Shown here in pieces: positions 25,858 through 31,889 of a stretch of 33,035 nucleotides of DNA. The translations under genes were made by a program, and so were the position numbers. Within the stretch, counting starts at the first letter, position 1. Every line of letters begins with the position of its first letter. The stretch covers positions 77,250-110,284 of the forward strand of contig CANJLD010000013.1 of assembly GCA_947475165.1 (NCBI GenBank), written 5' to 3'. The stretch comes from Bacteroidota bacterium. GTDB taxonomy: Bacteria > Bacteroidota > Bacteroidia > Chitinophagales > LD1. The notes beneath the pieces were generated by a model. The model saw only the letters and a list, made by a program, of their open reading frames with translations, searched no databases and was not told the origin of the DNA.

Positions 25858-26193
25858 CGTTCTTTAAAAAAATCATTCAAAGCTTTAAAAACCAAAACCA
25901 AAGTTCTGAAACAAAAACTTAAAGCTTTAAAAAACGATTCTAAGGCTTTAGAAACAGAAAAGAAAGCTTTGAAATAGAAAACCAAAGCTTTAAAAACCGA
26001 AACCAAAGTTTCGAAACAAAAATTTAAAGCTTTAAAAAACGATTCTAAGGCTTTAGAAACAGAAAAGAAAGCTTTGAAATAGAAAACCAAAGCTTTAGAA
26101 ACTGAAAACAAAGCTTTGAAATAGAAATTGAAAGCTTTAGAAACAAAAAAGAAAGCTTTAGAGAGCGAATAGAAAGCACTTAAAAAAGAATAC
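25858..26193. repeat. 21-bp tandem repeat array, 15 good units plus one degenerate
   Basis: Units start at 25879 and every 21 bp to 26173; a decayed unit precedes at 25858. Most begin AAAGCTTT. Units 1-5 (25879-25983) and 6-10 (25984-26088) form a 105-bp higher-order duplication with only four mismatches; units 3-5 equal units 8-10. On the plus strand the frame reads seven-residue units (KALKTKT, KALETEK, KALKNDS) like a coiled coil, but TAG/TAA stops interrupt it repeatedly, so it is not a gene. The array ends 21 bp before the fn3-like gene. The rest of the gap 25754-26214 shows no gene. Confidence 0.92.
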
Positions 26194-26214
26194 TAACCAT
26201 AAAAAACCAATACC

Positions 26215-26943
26215 ATGTCAACAACAACAACAGCGCATTGCAAAGTAGATTATCATCTGTTCAACGGAGCCGACCTGGACACCTTTGCTCACTTAGTTGC
26301 CGAAGGTATTTACACTAACAATCCACCGTTTACCGCGCCACCGCTTACGCAATTGGCATTCAACGCGCTGGTAGATACTTTTCACGAAAAGTATGAAGCC
26401 TACAAAAACGGAGGCAAAGCCCAAAAGGGGGCTTACACTATTGCCCGCACCAATCTGATAAAAGCGCTGGATGATACTGCCGATTATGTAGATGCTTTAC
26501 CGGCTGTAGATGATGGCATGATTCAGTTAGCAGGTTATACCCCAACCAAAACAGGCGATACGTCAGCGGTGCCTCCACCCACACCTACCGTTGTTAAACT
26601 AAGCCACGGAGCAAGCGGAGAAATAAAAGCAGAGTGCGGTGCCATAACCGGTAGTATTACTTATGGTTGTTTGATGATAGCAGAAAAACCCCTGCCCGAT
26701 GGCTTTGCAATAACCAATGCGGGACAAATTATTATCAGCGAAAATAAACCTACACCTCCTATACCCCCCATACCTCCGCAACCGAATGATGAGGGGTCAT
26801 TGATAATTTTAGATTTAACCAAAAGCCGCAAAAAACGTTTTACCGGGCTGGTAAAAGGCACCGAGTATTTCTTTTATTTCTACGCCATAAACAGTGCCGG
26901 TGTAAGCCAGCTAAGCGAAATGAAGAGTATGGTTTGCGGATAG
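26215..26943 (+). CDS. Fibronectin type III-like protein of unknown function
   Basis: A 242-residue protein without a signal peptide. Residues about 10-110 are helical with conserved-looking NNPPFTAPPLTQLAFNALVDTFHEKYEAYKNGGKAQKGAYTIARTNLIKALDDTADYVD split over two helices; the C-terminal half (about 125-242) is fn3-like, with VVKLSHGASGEIKAECGA and FTGLVKGTEYFFYFYAINSAGVSQLSE. A proline-rich linker (TPPIPPIPPQP) occurs within the fn3 part. Similar two-part proteins are common in Bacteroidota; I know no assigned function. It directly follows the 21-bp array and ends 26 bp before a strong terminator hairpin. Confidence 0.8.
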   Translation: MSTTTTAHCKVDYHLFNGADLDTFAHLVAEGIYTNNPPFTAPPLTQLAFNALVDTFHEKYEAYKNGGKAQKGAYTIARTNLIKALDDTADYVDALPAVDDGMIQLAGYTPTKTGDTSAVPPPTPTVVKLSHGASGEIKAECGAITGSITYGCLMIAEKPLPDGFAITNAGQIIISENKPTPPIPPIPPQPNDEGSLIILDLTKSRKKRFTGLVKGTEYFFYFYAINSAGVSQLSEMKSMVCG

Positions 26944-27050
26944 CTCCCAACCCCCTAAAGGGGACTTAAATACAAACAGCCCTGGTGTATCATCGGGGCT
27001 GTTTGTATTTTGTATTGGCTGTTAAGCCCCCTTTAGGGGGTTGGGGGGCT
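26942..27050. repeat. Nested inverted repeat (CCCCCTAAAGGGG type)
   Basis: The outer arms 26942-26969 and 27022-27050 are near-perfect inverted repeats built round CCCAACCCCCTAAAGGGG and ending in CTTAA/TTAAG. They enclose the terminator hairpin at 26970-27008. Short elements of this sequence type are frequent between genes in Bacteroidota (recollection, not a search). Confidence 0.75.
26970..27008 (+). terminator. Terminator for the fn3-like gene
   Basis: A perfect 13-bp stem, ATACAAACAGCCC (26970-26982) with GGGCTGTTTGTAT (26996-27008), 13-nt loop, followed by TTTGTATT. It starts 27 bp past the stop codon. Confidence 0.75.
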
Positions 27051-27102
27051 CCACTTTATATTACAACCAATACCGACCACCGGTGGGGCGAAACCTCTCT
27101 GC
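27049..27102 (-). pseudogene. Fragment of a redoxin gene 3' end
   Basis: This stretch matches the 3' end of the intact redoxin gene at 30361-30415: CTCCACTT, ATATTACAACCAATA and GGGGCGAAAC are shared exactly, with a one-base length difference between them. The minus strand reads GIGCNIKW, the C-terminal motif of the intact protein (NIGCNIKWRV), with a frameshift just before it. Nothing upstream of the match (27103 on) is redoxin-like; a REP hairpin and the RAYT gene begin there instead. Confidence 0.6.
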
Positions 27103-27108
27103 TTGCTG

Positions 27109-27130
27109 TTGTTGGTCGCCTGACCAACAA
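27109..27130. repeat. REP palindrome on the 3' side of the RAYT gene
   Basis: TTGTTGGTC (27109-27117), loop GCCT, GACCAACAA (27122-27130). It is the reverse complement of the REP hairpins at 19315 and 27798. It lies 15 bp past the RAYT stop codon. Confidence 0.85.
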
Positions 27131-27145
27131 TAAAACGCGCTAACA

Positions 27146-27667
27146 CTACGCTCTATAATCTGACAAAAACCGCCAACGTTTATCGTTATTATAATAATAC
27201 GAAGCCGAAGACCAATAATAATCTTCGGGCAGTTTTGCCAAATTCCATTTCTCTTGAACAGGATTGTTATGTATATAATCTAACTTTTGTTTAAAAAACG
27301 ACTCTGTAAAAAGTTCCTTGCTTAAAGAGTTCCTTTCCCAAATTTGATGTTGCCTGTCTTTGGCAGCTACTTCGGTTTCGTGATACAAGAAATCATCTTC
27401 TGCTTTTAAATAAGTAAGCATTGATTTAGCTGTATATTTCAATAAATCGCGTTGAAAGTCTTGCTCATCTATCTCGTTACAAATTTTCCAGATAAGGTGC
27501 ATGTGGTTTGGCATTATCACAAAACCAAACACTTTTAACTGCTCATTCATTACCCTATAAACAAGCGCATCAATTACAATTCGTTTACAAGCATCATGTT
27601 TCAAAAAGTGTTTCCACTCCAAGCAAGTAATGGTAACAAAGGCTGTATACTTTTTGTCGAAAGCCAT
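27146..27667 (-). CDS. REP-associated tyrosine transposase (RAYT, Y1_Tnp family)
   Basis: A 173-residue single-domain HUH transposase of the IS200-like TnpA_REP type. The metal-binding motif is His55-Met56-His57 in VIMPNHMHLIW, and the catalytic tyrosine is Tyr131 in KQKLDYIHNNPV, the usual RAYT context. A C-terminal WSSASYYYN follows. All catalytic residues are intact. Such enzymes recognise REP palindromes flanking their genes; here hairpins flank both sides (27109-27130 and 27726-27821) with 15 and 58 bp spacing. It lies between a redoxin fragment and the cytochrome operon. Confidence 0.95.
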   Translation of the reverse strand: MAFDKKYTAFVTITCLEWKHFLKHDACKRIVIDALVYRVMNEQLKVFGFVIMPNHMHLIWKICNEIDEQDFQRDLLKYTAKSMLTYLKAEDDFLYHETEVAAKDRQHQIWERNSLSKELFTESFFKQKLDYIHNNPVQEKWNLAKLPEDYYWSSASYYYNNDKRWRFLSDYRA

Positions 27668-27725
27668 AACATAAAAATATATTTTTCATGTAAAATTTGT
27701 TACGGTTTCGCAATAAAAATCTGCT

Positions 27726-27821
27726 GTTGGTCGGGCGTGGAATATTTATTGTTGGTCAGGCGTGAAAGATTTGTTGTTGGTCAGGCGTGGAATATTTGTT
27801 GTTGGTCAGGCGACCAACAAC
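27726..27821. repeat. REP-derived 25-bp tandem array on the 5' side of the RAYT gene
   Basis: Units start at 27726, 27751, 27776 and 27801, each GTTGGTC(A/G)GGCG..., exactly 25 bp apart. The last unit completes a perfect hairpin: GTTGTTGGTC (27798-27807), loop AGGC, GACCAACAAC (27812-27821). Earlier units lack the second arm. No gene is seen in the surrounding gap 27668-28012 apart from the promoter at 27984. Confidence 0.88.
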
Positions 27822-27983
27822 AGCAAGCATCAAAATAACATCTACTGATAATTTATGACTTCAATCATCGCTTGTATTGAAGCGAGTCAATGGCTTATGC
27901 GTATAAGGCAGATAGGTTTGCTGTGGAGAAAAAAGAACTGATTCAGCACTTCAAAACAACACATATAACCGGTAGAATACACG

Positions 27984-27991
27984 TAACTTTG
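27984..27991 (+). promoter_or_regulatory. Candidate -7 box for the cytochrome operon
   Basis: TAACTTTG is an exact TAnnTTTG match 21 nt before the ATG at 28013. It supports that start over an upstream in-frame ATG at 27890. No -33 TTG is evident. Confidence 0.5.
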
Positions 27992-28012
27992 CAACATCTA
28001 AAAACTGAAAAT

Positions 28013-28756
28013 ATGAAACCAATGAAATTGTTTGCGCTGATGATGTTTGGTCTTGCACTGGTTGCACTTTTTGTTATTCCATCCTGCAAGCACGATTTAG
28101 TTTACAATACACTTATCGACCCCATTGACACTTCGCATATTCCTATAGATACCACACATATTGATACGATGCATTGCGATACCTGCGCGGCAGGTGTTAT
28201 ATCTTTTACCGAAGATGTGTTGCCAATTCTTCAGTCAAACTGCGCACAAACCGGTTGCCACAATGCCATTACCCACGAATCAAATTTAAATACAAGCAGC
28301 TATACATCGCTTATGGGGGGCTCGCATAAACCCACCAGCTTAACCGGTAGTTTCTGGGAAGCGCTAACCGGTGCAGGTGGCGAACCCATGCCACCGGCAG
28401 GTCCATTGAGTGCAGCACAGTTACTGATATTGCAAACGTGGATACAACAGGGCAGTCATAATACTACCTGCACACATATTTGCGCTTGTGATACCACCAA
28501 CGTTTCATTTGCTTCTAAAATTTATCCTGTAGTGCAAACCTATTGTACCGGTTGCCACCAAACCGGTGCCGCACAAGGAGGAGTTAACCTGATTGGCTAT
28601 AGTAATGTAATTACCCAGGTCAACAACGGTTTGCTTATGAAATCTATAAAACATGAAAGCGGAACTATAGCAATGCCTTACAACGCTGCCAAACTGAACG
28701 ATTGCACTATCTCAAAATTTCAAGCATGGGTAAATGCCGGTGCGCCAAATAACTAA
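28013..28756 (+). CDS. Lipoprotein with two cytochrome c-like haem modules
   Basis: The ATG at 28013 gives 247 residues with a lipoprotein-type signal (Cys25 in VIPSC). Two modules follow. The first has CAQTGCH (Cys77, Cys82, His83), a CX4CH spacing, and Met126 in EPMPP. The second has canonical CTGCH (Cys178, Cys181, His182) and Met221 in IAMPY. Both modules open with a similar helix (FTEDVLPILQ, FASKIYPVVQ). The C-terminus DCTISKFQAWVNAGAPNN nearly repeats that of the next protein. I infer an outer-membrane or periplasmic dihaem electron-transfer lipoprotein. It heads a four-gene operon with spacings of 11 bp, 2 bp and a 4-bp overlap. Confidence 0.8.
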   Translation: MKPMKLFALMMFGLALVALFVIPSCKHDLVYNTLIDPIDTSHIPIDTTHIDTMHCDTCAAGVISFTEDVLPILQSNCAQTGCHNAITHESNLNTSSYTSLMGGSHKPTSLTGSFWEALTGAGGEPMPPAGPLSAAQLLILQTWIQQGSHNTTCTHICACDTTNVSFASKIYPVVQTYCTGCHQTGAAQGGVNLIGYSNVITQVNNGLLMKSIKHESGTIAMPYNAAKLNDCTISKFQAWVNAGAPNN

Positions 28757-28767
28757 ACAGCGAAATC

Positions 28768-29151
28768 ATGTTTACAACCAACAGCACTAAAAAAGTAACC
28801 GGACTCACTTTTTTGATTCTGCTACTCATCTCATCTTGCTACTATGATAAGGAAGATAAACTATACGACCAGTACTACGCAAACAAGAACTGTGATACTA
28901 CTACAGTAACTTACGCACTCACCATTCGCCCCATAATTGCAGCTAAATGTGCTACCTCCGGTTGCCACACTGCGGGCGGCTCGGGCAATGGCAACTTCGA
29001 TACCTACGCGGGTTCAAAAGCCAAAGTAGATAATGGCTCCTTCTTAAACCGTACGGTGGTGCTTATGAACATGCCTGTTTCGGCTCCTTTAACTGATTGC
29101 GAAATTAAACAGGTTGCAAAATGGATTCAAATGGGCGCTCCTAATAATTAA
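28768..29151 (+). CDS. Small lipoprotein with one CX4CH haem-like module
   Basis: A 127-residue lipoprotein (Cys24 in LLISSC) with a single module: helix YALTIRPIIAAK, then CATSGCH (Cys61, Cys66, His67), Met102 in MNMPVS as possible sixth ligand, and a final DCEIKQVAKWIQMGAPNN. This is paralogous to the second module of the preceding protein. It starts 11 bp after that gene and ends 2 bp before the DUF5777 gene. CX4CH is an unusual haem-attachment spacing, so haem binding is likely but not proven. Confidence 0.78.
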   Translation: MFTTNSTKKVTGLTFLILLLISSCYYDKEDKLYDQYYANKNCDTTTVTYALTIRPIIAAKCATSGCHTAGGSGNGNFDTYAGSKAKVDNGSFLNRTVVLMNMPVSAPLTDCEIKQVAKWIQMGAPNN

Positions 29152-29153
29152 TT

Positions 29154-30107
29154 ATGAAAAAACTTTTCCTCTTACTTTTTCTTCTGCCTTTTGCGGTTTC
29201 TGCTCAGAACGACCTTCTTGATATACTTGACAAAGAAGCCCCCAAGACAAAAAATTTTGCTCTGGGAGTGTTCAAGGGCAACCGGCTTATCAATAGCCAA
29301 ACTACCGAGCAGCCTGCTAAAAAAACCATGCAGTTTATTATTGCGCACCGCTTTGGCAGAATGAGCGGAAGTTTTAAAGAGTTTTTTGGTTTAGATGCCG
29401 CCAACATTCGCATAGGTATTGAATACGGTATTATTGATAACCTTTCAGTGGGACTGGCGCGTAACTCTTTCGAAAAAACTTATGATGGCTATATCAAGTG
29501 GCGCATTATTCGTCAGCAAACAGGCAAATGGAATATTCCCATTACTATAACTGCTTTTACCAGCATGGCTATAAGAAGCAACGACTGGGCGGACCCTGCA
29601 CGTCACAATTTCTTTTCCTCCCGTTTGTACTATACTTATCAACTCATCATTTCGCGCAAATTCGGGCAATGGGTTTCGGTGGAGCTTATGCCTACGTTGG
29701 TTCACCGCAATCTGGTGCCAACAGTAAAAGACCGTAACGATGTGTTTGCACTTGGTGCGGGAATTTCGGTAAAGGCGAGTAAACGCGTGCGCGTGAATGC
29801 AGAGTATTATTTTGTTTTCCCAAAACAGATTGTTTCTGACTACAACAACGAAAAGGTAAGGAACAATCTTTCGGTGGGTGTAGATATAGAAACGGGCGGA
29901 CACATCTTTCAAATTCACCTGAGCAACTCGAGAGGTATGATTGAAAAGAATTTTATTACCGAAACCACCGGTAATTGGTTTCCTAAATCGTTTAAAGATT
30001 TTGGCGTGCAGTTAGGATTCAACATTACCCGCGGTTTTGTAATTAATCCTAAACACAAAAAAGGCAAACCGGCAAAAGAAGCCGCAAAAACAACCGACAC
30101 AAAATGA
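29154..30107 (+). CDS. DUF5777 family outer-membrane beta-barrel protein
   Basis: A 317-residue protein with signal peptide (MKKLFLLLFLLPFAVSAQ). The body is made of alternating amphipathic strands (MQFIIAHRFGRMSG, IRIGIEYGIIDNLSVGLARN, YDGYIKWRIIRQ, RVRVNAEYYFVFP), as in DUF5777, a family usually next to cytochrome-like lipoproteins in Bacteroidota. The tail is lysine-rich. I infer an outer-membrane pore or receptor working with the two upstream haem lipoproteins. Its stop overlaps the next start by 4 bp (ATGA). Confidence 0.88.
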   Translation: MKKLFLLLFLLPFAVSAQNDLLDILDKEAPKTKNFALGVFKGNRLINSQTTEQPAKKTMQFIIAHRFGRMSGSFKEFFGLDAANIRIGIEYGIIDNLSVGLARNSFEKTYDGYIKWRIIRQQTGKWNIPITITAFTSMAIRSNDWADPARHNFFSSRLYYTYQLIISRKFGQWVSVELMPTLVHRNLVPTVKDRNDVFALGAGISVKASKRVRVNAEYYFVFPKQIVSDYNNEKVRNNLSVGVDIETGGHIFQIHLSNSRGMIEKNFITETTGNWFPKSFKDFGVQLGFNITRGFVINPKHKKGKPAKEAAKTTDTK

Positions 30108-30292
30108 AAAAGATACTCGCCATAGCACTTTTAGTAGCCACGCTGCAAAGTTGCACTAAGGATAAGTGTTATATTATTTTAGATGCTTCGCATAAAGAAA
30201 TCTGCTCCAAATGTTTTCACACAGTAGATGAGCGAACTGTTTTTATTGAAGCCAACAAAGCAAAAACTCCCGAAGAGCAGTGTAAGCAGTAG
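30104..30292 (+). CDS. Small cysteine-containing lipoprotein
   Basis: A 62-residue lipoprotein (lipobox TLQSC, Cys17) whose mature part has four further cysteines (DKCYII, EICSKCF, EEQCKQ). It is translationally coupled to the DUF5777 gene by ATGA. No family is recognised. It probably belongs to the haem-lipoprotein operon, as its last gene. Confidence 0.7.
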   Translation: MKKILAIALLVATLQSCTKDKCYIILDASHKEICSKCFHTVDERTVFIEANKAKTPEEQCKQ

Positions 30293-30355
30293 CGATGAGC
30301 ATTATTCGCGAAACAACGACAGGCTATTGTCCATTTATATTCTTGTGCCTGATAA

Positions 30356-30913
30356 CTATACTCTCCACTTAATATTACAACCAATATTCGGTCGCTGGAG
30401 GGGCGAAACTTGTTTGCCCTCTATAAGACAATCTAAAGCAGCGCGAACATCCTTACCGGTTAAAGCAATTTTGTTTGACGGACGCGAATCATCTAACTGA
30501 CCTCGGTAAGCGAGTTTCAGTTCTTTATTAAATATGTAAATGTCGGGAGTGCAGGCGGCATCATAAGCCTTGGCAACGCTTTGTGTTTCATCATACAAAT
30601 ACGGAAACGCATAGTTTTCTTTAGCGGCAACCTGCTTCATCTTCTCCGGTGAATCTTCGGGGTGCGAAACTACATCGTTACTGCTGATGGCAATAAACTT
30701 TACGCCTTTGGCAGCATAGTCATTACCCAGTTTCACCAGTTCGCTGTTTACATGTATTACATACGGGCAATGGTTGCAGATAAACATAATCACCGTTGCC
30801 TGCTCGCCTTTCAGTTCGTTCAAAGAAACTGTATTACCGGTAACGGTATCAAGCAAACTAAACGCAGGCGCAACTGTGCCCAGCGGAATCATATTAGAAG
30901 GAGTAAGAGCCAT
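30356..30913 (-). CDS. Thioredoxin-like redoxin (AhpC/TSA-type fold)
   Basis: A 185-residue cytoplasmic protein without a signal peptide. AFSLLDTVTGNTVSLNELKG opens the fold, and VIMFICNHCPYVIHV carries the CxxC active site (Cys46, Cys49). The C-terminus LQRPNIGCNIKWRV has the conserved GCNIKW of this Bacteroidota-common family. It probably acts as a thiol-disulphide reductase or peroxidase; the substrate is unknown. A fragment of a second copy is at 27049-27102. A -7-like TAACTTCG is at the complement of 30945-30952. It converges on the cytochrome operon. Confidence 0.9.
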   Translation of the reverse strand: MALTPSNMIPLGTVAPAFSLLDTVTGNTVSLNELKGEQATVIMFICNHCPYVIHVNSELVKLGNDYAAKGVKFIAISSNDVVSHPEDSPEKMKQVAAKENYAFPYLYDETQSVAKAYDAACTPDIYIFNKELKLAYRGQLDDSRPSNKIALTGKDVRAALDCLIEGKQVSPLQRPNIGCNIKWRV

Positions 30914-30966
30914 AATAGAAATTAGAAGTGCGAAATAAGAAATGCGAAGTTAGAAGAGTTTTGATA

Positions 30967-30995
30967 TTGAGAATTCAGTTGAGTTTATATATTTG
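30967..30995 (+). promoter_or_regulatory. Promoter for tRNA-Arg
   Basis: TTG (30967-30969), 18 nt, then TATATTTG (30988-30995), an exact TAnnTTTG. It lies 18 nt before the mature tRNA 5' end. Confidence 0.6.
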
Positions 30996-31013
30996 CGCTC
31001 CTTATAAAGGAAT

Positions 31014-31087
31014 GCACCTGTAGCTTAACTGGATAGAGCATCTCACTACGGATGAGAAGGTTAGGGGTTCGACTCCCTTCAGGTGCA
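31014..31087 (+). tRNA. tRNA-Arg (anticodon ACG)
   Basis: A full cloverleaf: acceptor GCACCTG (31014-31020) pairs with CAGGTGC (31080-31086), discriminator A at 31087. The D-arm holds 31023-31039, the anticodon stem is TCTCA/TGAGA around CTACGGA with anticodon ACG at 31048-31050, and the T-arm is AGGGG-TTCGACT-CCCTT. No CCA is encoded. Confidence 0.97.
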
Positions 31088-31093
31088 CGTATA

Positions 31094-31129
31094 AACCGCA
31101 TTTTCTCCTATGAAGATGCGGTTTTTTTT
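31094..31129 (+). terminator. Terminator after tRNA-Arg
   Basis: AACCGCAT (31094-31101) pairs with ATGCGGTT (31116-31123) and continues into a run of T to 31129. Confidence 0.85.
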
Positions 31130-31134
31130 GTGTC

Positions 31135-31156
31135 GGGGGACAACATAGGGGACAAT
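31135..31156. repeat. Short direct repeat next to tRNA-Arg (possible att half-site)
   Basis: GGGGACAA occurs at 31136-31143 and again at 31148-31155. The position just past a tRNA, at the change to AT-richer genes, suggests an integration site; no integrase is in the window to confirm it. Confidence 0.35.
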
Positions 31157-31234
31157 CTTCTATCATCTTGCCCCTGTTTCGCTCATTGGTTCACTCCCTA
31201 ACTATTATACATTAGCGTAACTAAACCCAACCGA

Positions 31235-31879
31235 ATGAAATCCAATACAACCCTGTTAAACATACTACTACTCTCACTGTTTTTAAGTTCCTGTAACAAA
31301 CCTGATGGTAAACTGTCAGGTGTTGCCACCTACTATTTTAATGAAAACTATGGGGATAAACCTGATGTGGGAGCAAAAATTTATATCGTTAATAGCGATT
31401 CTGTTAAAGTCAATTTTATTGAAGATTTTGGAAGAGCGAAGAGTAGTATGGGGTTAATTGAAAGTCAAGAACATTTAAAGAGTTCGTTGAACAGCATTAT
31501 TGAAACATACACTATAAGTTTAAACAAACCGTATTACACTAAAAAAGAGAAAGATGAAAAAAGGAAAGCAATCGAAGAATATCAAACACAATTAGCAGGG
31601 ATAGATATTGATACTTCCTACGCACAAAAATATCAGGACATCGGTGATAGTGCATTTTTACAAATTATTGACTTACAGAATAAGAGTAAAATATTTATCG
31701 CAGATGGGGCAGGAACGTATTCAACCAATCTTCGACCGAATAAATATTTTGTTTTAATTCAGTCAAATCACAGGAATGGAAACACACTCGCTGACTATAA
31801 GGGACAAATTTATTTTCAATCTGTAACTATTGAATCTGAAAAAGAAACTACCGCAAATGCTAAATTCTCTATTGACTAA
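31235..31879 (+). CDS. Lipoprotein of unknown function
   Basis: A 214-residue lipoprotein (lipobox FLSSC, Cys20). After the signal comes KLSGVATYYFNENYGDKPDVGAKIYIV, like a carboxypeptidase-regulatory or transthyretin-like strand set, a charged helical middle (about 75-125, rich in K, E and Q), then a second strand region. No family is assigned firmly. It is the first gene after tRNA-Arg and clearly AT-richer than genes left of 31000. The DUF4468-like gene starts 10 bp downstream, so the two are probably co-transcribed. Confidence 0.7.
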   Translation: MKSNTTLLNILLLSLFLSSCNKPDGKLSGVATYYFNENYGDKPDVGAKIYIVNSDSVKVNFIEDFGRAKSSMGLIESQEHLKSSLNSIIETYTISLNKPYYTKKEKDEKRKAIEEYQTQLAGIDIDTSYAQKYQDIGDSAFLQIIDLQNKSKIFIADGAGTYSTNLRPNKYFVLIQSNHRNGNTLADYKGQIYFQSVTIESEKETTANAKFSID

Positions 31880-31889
31880 ATATAAAGAA

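Noticed and set aside
25815-26111. A 98-codon minus-strand frame over the second array
   Set aside because: It is the antisense reading of the 21-bp repeat; low complexity (F, K, S, A), no start signal, and not carried through the whole array.
27890-28012. N-terminal extension of the dihaem lipoprotein
   Set aside because: The lipoprotein signal starts at 28013, and a TAnnTTTG box lies inside the extension.
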